Assembly (NCBI GenBank): GCA_964449445.1
Contig: CAYUZT010000006.1
Coordinates: 29,029-93,028 of the forward strand
DNA length: 64,000 nt
Direction: 5' to 3'
Source: JABFSS01 sp964449445
Lineage (GTDB): Bacteria; Patescibacteriota; Gracilibacteria; Peribacterales; Peribacteraceae
Shown here piece after piece: positions 49,616 to 56,797 of this stretch. Below the pieces are notes generated by a model. That model was not told where the DNA came from and did not search any database. It was given only the letters and a program-made list of their open reading frames with translations. Made by a program: the position numbers and the translations under genes. Each line of letters opens with the position of its first letter. Positions within the stretch are counted from its first letter, which is position 1.

Positions 49616-50743
49616 ATGTTACGATTTTTGAAAAACTTCCTCCTGCCGAACGGGAAGCAAAAAAAAGTTCGGCCCACGTCCAGGAACGTTCGCCCCGCGG
49701 TGGAATCTCTCGAAAGGAGGGATGCGCCGGCCGCGGTGTTCTTGAACAATCAAACCATCGAGGTCTTCGGCACGCCGAAGGCTGACAAGGTTGTGATTGA
49801 CCGCGCGAACGTGAATGGCGTGGATGCCTACCGGGTCAATTTGAACGGCAACGTCTATGCGTTCAAGGCGAGCTCGGTCTGCGCGATCGTGGGCCATTTC
49901 GGCAACGGCAACGACAACGTCAGCGTTTCCGGCAACGTCTTCCTCCCCACCACTCTCTTCGGCGAGGCCGGAAACGACCGCATCAGCGGCGGTTCCGGAC
50001 CCGACCTGATTTTGGGAGGTGCGGGGCACGATGTGTTGCTCGGCAACGCCGGCAAAGACCGCGTCTTTGGTGAGGCAGGCATCGACACCCTCTACGGGGG
50101 TGGCGACAAGGACTATCTGAGTGGTGGATTGAATGGCTGCCCCGCGCCTAACCAGCGCGACACCATCTACCGAAGGCTGTTCGAAGATACGGTTGCCCCT
50201 GACCCTTGCGGGTGGGGTGACTGGATCAAGAACGACCCCACGTGGAAGCCAACGGTGGCTCCACCACAGCCGCCGGTCTATCCGCCGCCCCAACCGCCGC
50301 TTCCGACCGGCTACCAGATCGGGGCGGGACATTATCTGCTGTCGCCAAACAGCAGCCCCAACGTCAACACCCAATCGGCGGGCGCTGCCGGTCCGAAGCT
50401 CACGAACGACGTCATGTTCTACACGTCTTCGTTTGACTTCGGGTGGGTCTATTCGATCACCGTTGCGGGCAGCAACGACGGTGACCAACGCTTTGAGGTC
50501 CGCCGAAGCGACGCGAACCAGACGGACACGGCCACAATCCTTGTCTCGTCCACCACGTACCTCAATTCCGACGGGACGCGAACCATTGCGTTCCACCAAC
50601 CTGTCTTCGTTAGCTCCCAATCGTCGATGCGATTCCTCGTGTCCATTAACGGCACGAGGTCTAACGTCGGCTTTAGGAGCTTCGAAGTCAGCAGCGGTGC
50701 TGGGTCCGTCGCCCAGCACATCGGGCAGATCATCTATGTCTAA
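49616..50743 (+). CDS. RTX-repeat secreted protein with Planctomycetes-like N-terminus
   Basis: The 375-residue protein (ATG 49616, with GAGGTG upstream; the longer frame from 49481 has no family support) begins with a basic segment and VRPAVESLERRDAPAAV. This matches the L-E-x-R-x-x-P-A motif seen near the N-terminus of many exported Planctomycetes proteins. About residues 85-170 contain hemolysin-type Ca-binding nonapeptide repeats (FGEAGNDRISGGSGPDLILG, GGAGHD, GNAGKD, GGGDKDYLSGG). A Pro-rich linker and an about 120-residue C-terminal beta-rich domain follow. It is unlike its neighbours and flanked by terminators, so recent transfer or an assembly join should be considered. Confidence 0.75.
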   Translation: MLRFLKNFLLPNGKQKKVRPTSRNVRPAVESLERRDAPAAVFLNNQTIEVFGTPKADKVVIDRANVNGVDAYRVNLNGNVYAFKASSVCAIVGHFGNGNDNVSVSGNVFLPTTLFGEAGNDRISGGSGPDLILGGAGHDVLLGNAGKDRVFGEAGIDTLYGGGDKDYLSGGLNGCPAPNQRDTIYRRLFEDTVAPDPCGWGDWIKNDPTWKPTVAPPQPPVYPPPQPPLPTGYQIGAGHYLLSPNSSPNVNTQSAGAAGPKLTNDVMFYTSSFDFGWVYSITVAGSNDGDQRFEVRRSDANQTDTATILVSSTTYLNSDGTRTIAFHQPVFVSSQSSMRFLVSINGTRSNVGFRSFEVSSGAGSVAQHIGQIIYV

Positions 50744-50790
50744 GGCATCACGCCGAACCGCCGCTCTCTGAAAACCGTGTGAAGGTTTTG

Positions 50791-50822
50791 AACCGCTGGG
50801 TATTTATCCAGCGGTTTTTTTG
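50791..50822 (+). terminator. Strong Rho-independent terminator
   Basis: AACCGCTGG and CCAGCGGTT arms around an 8-nt loop, followed by a T run, 48 bases after the RTX-like gene stop. Confidence 0.88.
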
Positions 50823-50828
50823 CTGTCA

Positions 50829-51713
50829 CTACTTCCTTCGTAGTTTCATAATCACTTCAGCAAACTTCCAGGCAATACGTTTGCCATCGAGTTCCTGATG
50901 CTCTTCATCAAATTCACGATCTTCAACGTACGGATGTTCTTCCACTGTCGCTTGCCCTTCGAGAATCGACCTCGCAATCGCCTCTTTGCATTCCAGCAGG
51001 ATTCTTGGCGCGTCTGCAGGGATGATTGGAACGAGGAATTTTCTTTCAAGTGTCAGGTCATGCCGTTCTTCGAGAATTTCCTGTAACTCCAGATCACCGC
51101 GCTTGCCTGCGAGAGTCCAGTCGTAGGATTCGTATTCTCCGATTGTACTTTCGGCGACGATGATGTCAGCAGAGACAGCAGGATCTGCAAACAAGCGAAA
51201 TAATTTTTTGCGCTTGTTTTGCGATAGGTACGGGCAGACGTGCGATAGCACAGCGGTACGCGCGGGACGCTCCGTGAGACTTTCCAGCAACGCATCCAGT
51301 TGCATATGCAAGCGACGGGAAATCCTGCCCCGCATACTCTCTATACGCTCCACCAGCGTTCCTTGTGACAGAAAAAAATCATCGGGAACGGTGTTGATGT
51401 CTATAAGAACGCGCGGCGTGAAGGCCAACCTATCGAAATCAATGTTCAGAATGCTCACGTTCTTTTGCTGCAATGCCGCTGCGGAAAGATCTGGCTCCGT
51501 GCACCCGCCGCCGATGTAGACGATCGTGGAATTCGAAGGAACGCTCTCGAGGAGACTCTGGGAAAATTGCGCTGCATTCTGAATGACTTCCGCTGGATAC
51601 ATGCCAAGAACCCCTGTCAGTGCAGTGTAATTTGAACGTTCATGAAAACACTTCTGCCGGAAGACCTTTTTCCCGCGATCATCATGACGACCAAGAAAGT
51701 CTATGGATTGCAT
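50829..51713 (-). CDS. Possible SAM-dependent methyltransferase-like protein
   Basis: The 294-residue protein is weakly recognisable. TIVYIGGGCTEPDLSAAAL (about 65-83) followed by ILNIDFDRLAF looks like motif I and the acidic end of strand 2 of a Rossmann methyltransferase, and AVLSHVCPYLSQNKRKKLF could be the post-motif helix. The substrate is unknown. The C-terminus is highly acidic (EEHPYVEDREFDEEHQELDG). It is AT-rich and stands between the RTX island terminator and the second VirD4-like ATPase. Confidence 0.5.
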   Translation of the reverse strand: MQSIDFLGRHDDRGKKVFRQKCFHERSNYTALTGVLGMYPAEVIQNAAQFSQSLLESVPSNSTIVYIGGGCTEPDLSAAALQQKNVSILNIDFDRLAFTPRVLIDINTVPDDFFLSQGTLVERIESMRGRISRRLHMQLDALLESLTERPARTAVLSHVCPYLSQNKRKKLFRLFADPAVSADIIVAESTIGEYESYDWTLAGKRGDLELQEILEERHDLTLERKFLVPIIPADAPRILLECKEAIARSILEGQATVEEHPYVEDREFDEEHQELDGKRIAWKFAEVIMKLRRK

Positions 51714-51752
51714 AATACATAAAATATCATATTTTACTATTTATGCAATATT

Positions 51753-54461
51753 TCACTCTGTTTTGCCCTTCCCCGCCTCCCCCAGCATCGTCTTACTCGG
51801 CGGCGGCACTCCCCCACTCGCTTCCAGCTTCTTTTCTAGATCTGCCATTTTCGCCTGATCTTCTGCCGTAAGTGGAGACGCAATATTTTGCGTCTCTCCC
51901 CTAAATTTCTTTTTCCTGAGCATATTGAAATCGTTCAGCCACATTTCGCGGTCGCGCCATTTGCGGTACTCGTCGAGTTTCATGCCTTTCGCTTTTGCCT
52001 TCTTCTTCTCCTCGTCCTCTTTTTCTTTCAGTTTCACAGCGCTTTTCACTTCCCCCGCACTCTCGCGCGCGCTCTGCACCCACTTGGTGATCTTGTCTTC
52101 CACGGTCTTCCGATCTTCCGCGTAGCGCTCGCGACTGAGGCGCTTGACGGTTTCGATGCGCTTTTCGTCACGCTCCAGTTCGGGCGGAGCAAGTGTACTG
52201 ACGGAGAAGGGCTTACTGGGCACGCCTTTGATCATCAGGCGGGCGTAGGCGTGGTACTTGGGGAGGCTCAGGATATCCTTCGGCAGGACCAATTCCTCAA
52301 ATTGCAGGCTCAGCGGCTCGGCATCATCGCCGCCAATCTGGAAGCAAATCATGGAACCGACGTTGCCGAAGACCGCATCCCTGAGCGCGGTGTTATTGCC
52401 TTCCAGGAGAAGCTGATTCACGTATTGATGAGCGACCGTGAGGTTGAGGCGATACTTGCGCGCTTCGCTGAGGATCGTCGCAAACGATTCCGTCGCGAAG
52501 TTCTGGAACTCATCCACGTACAGGTAGAAGTCCCGTCGCTCTTTCTCCGGAATATCGGCGCGGCTCATGGCATCCAGCTGGAATTTGGTCACGAACATCG
52601 ATCCCAGGAAGGCGGAGTTATCTTCACCCAGACGGCCTTTGCTCAGGTTCATCAGGACGATCTTCCCGGTATCCATCGCATGGCGGAAATCCACTTTGCT
52701 GACCACCTGCCCGACGATGTTGCGCAGGAGCGGTGCCGAGAGCAACTGCCCGACTTTGTTCTGGATCGCGGCGAGCGCCTCGGTCTGGTACTTCTCGGAC
52801 CAGCTGGTGAACTCGTCTTCCCAAAAACTCTTCACCATGTGATTTTCCACGTGCTCCAAGATCTTCTTGCGGAACACGGGATCACTGAACATCCGCATGA
52901 TGCCGAGCATCGACTGATTCCCGGCTTCGATGAGCGCAAGCAGAGTATTGCGGAGAATGTATTCCATGCGTCCGCTGAAGGCTTCCGGCCACATCTTCTT
53001 GAAAATGCTCATGAGACCAGAGACGACCAGTGGCCGCTGCTCGGGATCCGCACAACTGAGCATATTGAATGCCATTGGGTGCTCTTTATCGGCTGGATCA
53101 AAGAGAATCACATCATTTGTCCGCTCCTTGGGGATGAACTTTAAGACTGCATCGACCAGATCGCCGTGCGGATCGATGAGCGCGACTCCTTTGCCACCAT
53201 AAATATCGCTGTAGAGCATATTTTCGAGCAGCGTCGATTTGCCCATGCCGGTTTTCCCGATGGTATACACGTGCCTCCGCCGATCGTCGGTACGGATACC
53301 AAATTTTGTCCGGTGGCCGCGGAAGACTGATTCTCCGAGTACGGTCAGGTCATCATCGTGCGTGTCCGTGACAATAGGCAGATCCACGGGTGGCTCGAGC
53401 TTGCGACTGAGCACCCAGTCGAAGTTGGGAGTTTTGACGAGGATATTCGGCACGTGCCAGAGCGTGGCAACTTCTTCGTTGGAAAGCATATACGGCACCT
53501 CGCGAAAACCGAGCGGCAGCTCCGCACTCTCCACCAAGCGGCGCTGCTCAAAACCGTTACAGTGCGGCAAATTGAACTGCCGGAAGCTGCCAGCGATCTC
53601 TTCCACTTTCGCCTCAGCCTGCACGCGCGCGGTTGTCGGGGTAATGACGCTCACGCGGACGTTGCAGACAAAGAGCAGGCGGTTGAGTTTGTCGACTGCC
53701 GCTGTTTCCTTGTTCTCCCGATCGTGATTGCGCATGCCGACGACGTTTTCTTCGTCATCGTCATCCTGGCCGTCGCTCACCTCACCGGTCGTGAGTGAGA
53801 CGTTGATCGGGCGCCGAAACCACGTCCGGAAACCGCCCATGAGCATATCGAGCGGAAAGTACGCGACGCGACGCCAGCCGCGCGCAAGGTGGGCGGTGGC
53901 GAACAGATCCTCGTACCAATCCCAGTGCTTCGAAAGGCCCTGCAGCAGCAGCGGCAGAAAGCGCAGCGCCCGGCGACGGTGCCACTTGCCGATGGGTCGA
54001 ATCGTGACGCTCACGTGGCCGCGCATACCGGGCACCGGATAGCGCACCATGGACGACGTAATGCCGGCGATCGTATCGATCGTCTGGCGCGTCACCATGT
54101 CCACATACTGCGGGAAGCGCTTGATCGGGTAGACCTCCGGATCAATGAGCCGCAAATCGCGACTCAGGACGATCTCGTTCTCATGTGGGCTGAAGGTATC
54201 GCTCGGCACCGGCTCAATCTCGGCATCGGGATACTGCGCGTACAACTGGCTTTCGACGAGCGGCGCCGCGCGCGCCGTTGACCGCACGAATAAGGCGATT
54301 TTCCCCTCGCAGAGGCCGATTTCCAGACTCACGGGATCTTTGCCTTTGAGCGAATGGAGCGACGCTAAGACGGTCTCCGTCATCAGCGGCCCACGCGCAG
54401 CACTGACCTCATCAGGATCCGGGAGCGAGGGTCGAATGCGGAGGAGAACTTGATCGGACAT
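51753..54461 (-). CDS. VirD4/TraD-like conjugation-type ATPase, long paralog
   Basis: The 902-residue protein is a paralog of the ATPase at 35297-37540. It shows Walker A TIGKTGMGKSTLLEN (about 400-414), LIDPHGDLVDAVLKF and Walker B YLYVDEFQNFATESF (about 646-660), followed by ARKYRLNLTVAHQYVNQL. The N-terminal domain (about 1-390) is longer than in the paralog and includes a short acidic linker (DGQDDDDEENVV). The C-terminal about 150 residues are a Lys/Glu-rich coiled coil absent from the paralog, perhaps for partner binding. Its ATG overlaps the hrcA stop by one base (TAATG), so it is coupled to a heat-shock-type repressor. Cargo and channel are unknown. Confidence 0.86.
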   Translation of the reverse strand: MSDQVLLRIRPSLPDPDEVSAARGPLMTETVLASLHSLKGKDPVSLEIGLCEGKIALFVRSTARAAPLVESQLYAQYPDAEIEPVPSDTFSPHENEIVLSRDLRLIDPEVYPIKRFPQYVDMVTRQTIDTIAGITSSMVRYPVPGMRGHVSVTIRPIGKWHRRRALRFLPLLLQGLSKHWDWYEDLFATAHLARGWRRVAYFPLDMLMGGFRTWFRRPINVSLTTGEVSDGQDDDDEENVVGMRNHDRENKETAAVDKLNRLLFVCNVRVSVITPTTARVQAEAKVEEIAGSFRQFNLPHCNGFEQRRLVESAELPLGFREVPYMLSNEEVATLWHVPNILVKTPNFDWVLSRKLEPPVDLPIVTDTHDDDLTVLGESVFRGHRTKFGIRTDDRRRHVYTIGKTGMGKSTLLENMLYSDIYGGKGVALIDPHGDLVDAVLKFIPKERTNDVILFDPADKEHPMAFNMLSCADPEQRPLVVSGLMSIFKKMWPEAFSGRMEYILRNTLLALIEAGNQSMLGIMRMFSDPVFRKKILEHVENHMVKSFWEDEFTSWSEKYQTEALAAIQNKVGQLLSAPLLRNIVGQVVSKVDFRHAMDTGKIVLMNLSKGRLGEDNSAFLGSMFVTKFQLDAMSRADIPEKERRDFYLYVDEFQNFATESFATILSEARKYRLNLTVAHQYVNQLLLEGNNTALRDAVFGNVGSMICFQIGGDDAEPLSLQFEELVLPKDILSLPKYHAYARLMIKGVPSKPFSVSTLAPPELERDEKRIETVKRLSRERYAEDRKTVEDKITKWVQSARESAGEVKSAVKLKEKEDEEKKKAKAKGMKLDEYRKWRDREMWLNDFNMLRKKKFRGETQNIASPLTAEDQAKMADLEKKLEASGGVPPPSKTMLGEAGKGKTE

Positions 54462-55171
54462 TACGTGGAGCGAAGGAGATCAGCCACTAATTCAAGAGCA
54501 ACGGTGTTGTACCCATAATCCATTCTCATATGGCCCAGAATGCCGATCACGCCCGTGCCCCCCCGCATGCTGTATCCCGTAATCATCATACTGCAGCTCT
54601 GGAACTGCGGGAGGATGTGCTCTTCGCCAATGTAATAGCGGACTTTGTCGTCCACGTCGATCTTCTTGAGCACCTCCGTGAGCCGCTCCTCGAGTACCTC
54701 CACCACCGCACTCGCGAGCATCGGATCGGCACGGAATTCGATTTGCCGAAGCGCATGGGCAAGACCGAGAAAGTACACGCCGGGCTTGTGCGGGACGGTG
54801 GCAAACGCGATGTTGGGGATCATCTGACTTAAGAGCGCGACGGCTTCGTATGCGCGCTCCTGATCTTTGCGATGGAAGTACTGTTCTTTGAGCGTCAAAA
54901 ACTTCTTCTTCACAATCTTCTCCTGCACACCTGGGTTCAAATATTCCTTCACGTACAAGCGATATCCTTTCGCCGTCGGTACACGACCGGCAGAGATATG
55001 GGGCTGTTCTAAGAATCCCTCATCGCCAAGAACGCGCATCTCATTGCGAATGGTCGCACCCGAAAGACAGAAATCGCAGTGTGTGAGGAGTTCCTTACTC
55101 CCGACAGGAACGGCCGTGTGAATGAATTGGTCAATAATGGCCGCGAGGAGCTTACTTTGGCGGGGGTCCAT
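54461..55171 (-). CDS. hrcA: HrcA-type heat-inducible transcription repressor
   Basis: The 236-residue protein is a short HrcA. The N-terminal winged helix reads KLLAAIIDQFIHTAVPVGSKELL, SGATIRNEMRVLGDEGFLEQPHISAGRVPTAKGYRLYV (about 8-75), and a GAF-like domain ends with GGTGVIGILGHMRMDYG. HrcA normally represses chaperone genes through CIRCE sites and is 330-350 residues long, so this one lacks part of the middle/insertion domain. No grpE or dnaK follows; instead the stop overlaps the ATPase start. A TATAAT box lies 7 nt before the ATG. Confidence 0.85.
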   Translation of the reverse strand: MDPRQSKLLAAIIDQFIHTAVPVGSKELLTHCDFCLSGATIRNEMRVLGDEGFLEQPHISAGRVPTAKGYRLYVKEYLNPGVQEKIVKKKFLTLKEQYFHRKDQERAYEAVALLSQMIPNIAFATVPHKPGVYFLGLAHALRQIEFRADPMLASAVVEVLEERLTEVLKKIDVDDKVRYYIGEEHILPQFQSCSMMITGYSMRGGTGVIGILGHMRMDYGYNTVALELVADLLRST

Positions 55172-55251
55172 AGCGAGAATTATAGCAGTCTTATGAGGAG
55201 AGTGCTATTAGAGCAGACGTCTATTTTCGATGAGAATAGACGATTGTTCAG

Positions 55252-55731
55252 CTATTTCTTTCGCCGCGTTACCGTCTTAGACTTCCGCTTCGCCTTCTTT
55301 CGGAAGGATCGAATCACGGAAAGATTGTGCTTCGTTTTGTAGCCATCCGGGAGCAGGACGCTCAAGGGCGTGACTTGGTAGTGACCGTGCGTATCCGCCG
55401 TCACTACGACGATATCGTCGTTCTCGAGTTGAGAAAAAAGGAGCGCATACTGCAAGCATGCACCGCACGACGGAGTGAGTCCGTTGTCGACCGTGCAAAT
55501 CGCGCGGAATTCGTACGCTCCATGCGCAATGGCATGATCCATCGCCGTCCGCTCTGCACAGGTGCCCATGCCGCTGATCACACTCTCAATATTGCATCCA
55601 CCGTAGATGCGACCGTCCACAGTCAGCACACTCGCGCCAATCGGATGACCGGACCGGTGGGCAAACGCAAAGTGACGCGTCTTCTGCGCAAGCGCGATCA
55701 ACCGATGAACTTGTGTTTGGGTGATCTGCAT
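55252..55731 (-). CDS. Cytidine deaminase-like protein
   Basis: The 159-residue protein (ATG 55731; the frame is open further upstream but without similarity) has the cytidine deaminase zinc site: GGCNIESVISGMGTCAERTAMDHAI with C58-A-E60, then SCGACLQ (C89, C92). The usual Pro before the second pair is Ser, a mild variant. The basic C-terminal tail (RSFRKKAKRKSKTVTRRKK, about 140-159) is unusual and could bind nucleic acid. It likely deaminates cytidine/deoxycytidine for pyrimidine salvage, next to dcd activity elsewhere in the window. Confidence 0.82.
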   Translation of the reverse strand: MQITQTQVHRLIALAQKTRHFAFAHRSGHPIGASVLTVDGRIYGGCNIESVISGMGTCAERTAMDHAIAHGAYEFRAICTVDNGLTPSCGACLQYALLFSQLENDDIVVVTADTHGHYQVTPLSVLLPDGYKTKHNLSVIRSFRKKAKRKSKTVTRRKK

Positions 55732-55813
55732 AGTATTTCTACTATTATAACATAATTTAAAATATAATGCAAATACCACTTCGATGCTGCCTGACTGCGT
55801 GTATTTTGTCTTC

Positions 55814-56440
55814 ATGCGAGCAAACGTCGAACGAACATCGCAGCACGAAAGCGGCCATGCACTTGTATATCTGCTCAACTATGTGTCTATTACAGCCTGG
55901 TCGATTAAGAGGGAGGGCAATTCGTATGGGTTTGTCGAGACCGCTCACGGACTCCCCGATCATCTCGCATTGACCGAGCAGTTCGCAGGCACTGCTGCAT
56001 CGGGTGCCCGCCTCCCCTGGAGATCTGTCTATGAACTCATGCCCAATGTTTTTGACGATAGGGAAACCGATGTCCAGCAGTCGGCCAGGATTGTAGGGAG
56101 GAGCATGGCTCGCGCCGGCTTGCGCGGGATCTGTGATCACCTGGAAGTTCTGGACCACCTTTTGCAATTGATTTTGCGACGGGTCCGCCTACTGCTCAAA
56201 AACGAACCGTTCCCTCAAGCGGTTGCATCGCTTGCCCGCTACATGCGCGAACATGAACGGGAGGACGGAGGAAGCATCAACACGCGCATGCTGAATCAAC
56301 TGCGCATTCATAAGATTGGACGAGTGGAGAAAGAACACATGCAGCGCATGCTGAATAATGAACGCTATCAAGACATTCTTTCATCTGAGAATATCCGCGC
56401 CTGCAGAGCAAAAATCGTAGAACGTGTGAATATCTGGTAA
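55814..56440 (+). CDS. Stand-alone M41-like (FtsH-type) HExxH protein
   Basis: The 208-residue protein starts with TSQHESGHALVYLLNYVSITAWSIKREGNSYGFVET (about 8-43). H11-E-S-G-H15 and the following hydrophobic and glycine segment look like the zinc-peptidase core of FtsH (A-x-H-E-A-G-H-A). No AAA ATPase domain is present, and the third zinc ligand (a distant Asp/Glu) might lie in PNVFDDRETDVQQS. The rest is helical and basic. An in-frame ATG at 55784 is possible. It faces the cytidine deaminase gene divergently. Peptidase activity is inferred, not shown. Confidence 0.6.
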   Translation: MRANVERTSQHESGHALVYLLNYVSITAWSIKREGNSYGFVETAHGLPDHLALTEQFAGTAASGARLPWRSVYELMPNVFDDRETDVQQSARIVGRSMARAGLRGICDHLEVLDHLLQLILRRVRLLLKNEPFPQAVASLARYMREHEREDGGSINTRMLNQLRIHKIGRVEKEHMQRMLNNERYQDILSSENIRACRAKIVERVNIW

Positions 56441-56695
56441 TCACTTTTTCTTCCCCTTCCCCTTCGCTCCAACGGGAGTCGCTTTCCCCTTGGACGCTGC
56501 CTGAATCTTGCGGAAGCGTTCCACACGACCTCCACGCGCTTCGGTCTGTTTCTTGCCCGTGTAGATGGGGTGGCACATGCGGCAGACTTCCACTTGCTGT
56601 TCTTTGACGGTGCTCGGGATCAGGAACACCGACTTGCAGGTAGTACAGCTGGTTTTAGCGTCTTTGAAGACCTGTGGATGGATACCGGTTTTCAT
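56441..56695 (-). CDS. rpmE: 50S ribosomal protein L31
   Basis: The 84-residue protein is bL31, with the start MKTGIHPQVF and two zinc-binding pairs CTTC (17-20) and CRMC (38-41), so it is the zinc-containing form. The frame is open 34 codons upstream but only this ATG gives the family start. The Lys/Gly-rich tail (AASKGKATPVGAKGKGKKK) is longer than usual. It lies downstream of gyrA on the same strand, with a short tandem-word tract (56735-56795) between. Confidence 0.93.
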   Translation of the reverse strand: MKTGIHPQVFKDAKTSCTTCKSVFLIPSTVKEQQVEVCRMCHPIYTGKKQTEARGGRVERFRKIQAASKGKATPVGAKGKGKKK

Positions 56696-56734
56696 AGCCG
56701 AGGAAGAATACAGGAGATTTCCGTAGCTGCAAGA

Positions 56735-56795
56735 CCCGGTTACGAGTTTCGGGTTTCGGGTTTCGCGCTCCCGCAACTCGCAACTCGAAACCCGC
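56735..56795. repeat. Tandem word repeats between gyrA and rpmE
   Basis: GGGTTTC-type words three times, then GCAACTC-type words, with CGGGTTTCG and CGAAACCCG as inverted partners. It fills the gyrA-rpmE gap. Confidence 0.55.
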
Positions 56796-56797
56796 AA

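Noticed and set aside
51888..53144. 418-codon open frame opposite the long VirD4-like ATPase
   Set aside because: Antisense shadow; composition is that of a reversed coding strand and there is no start signal.
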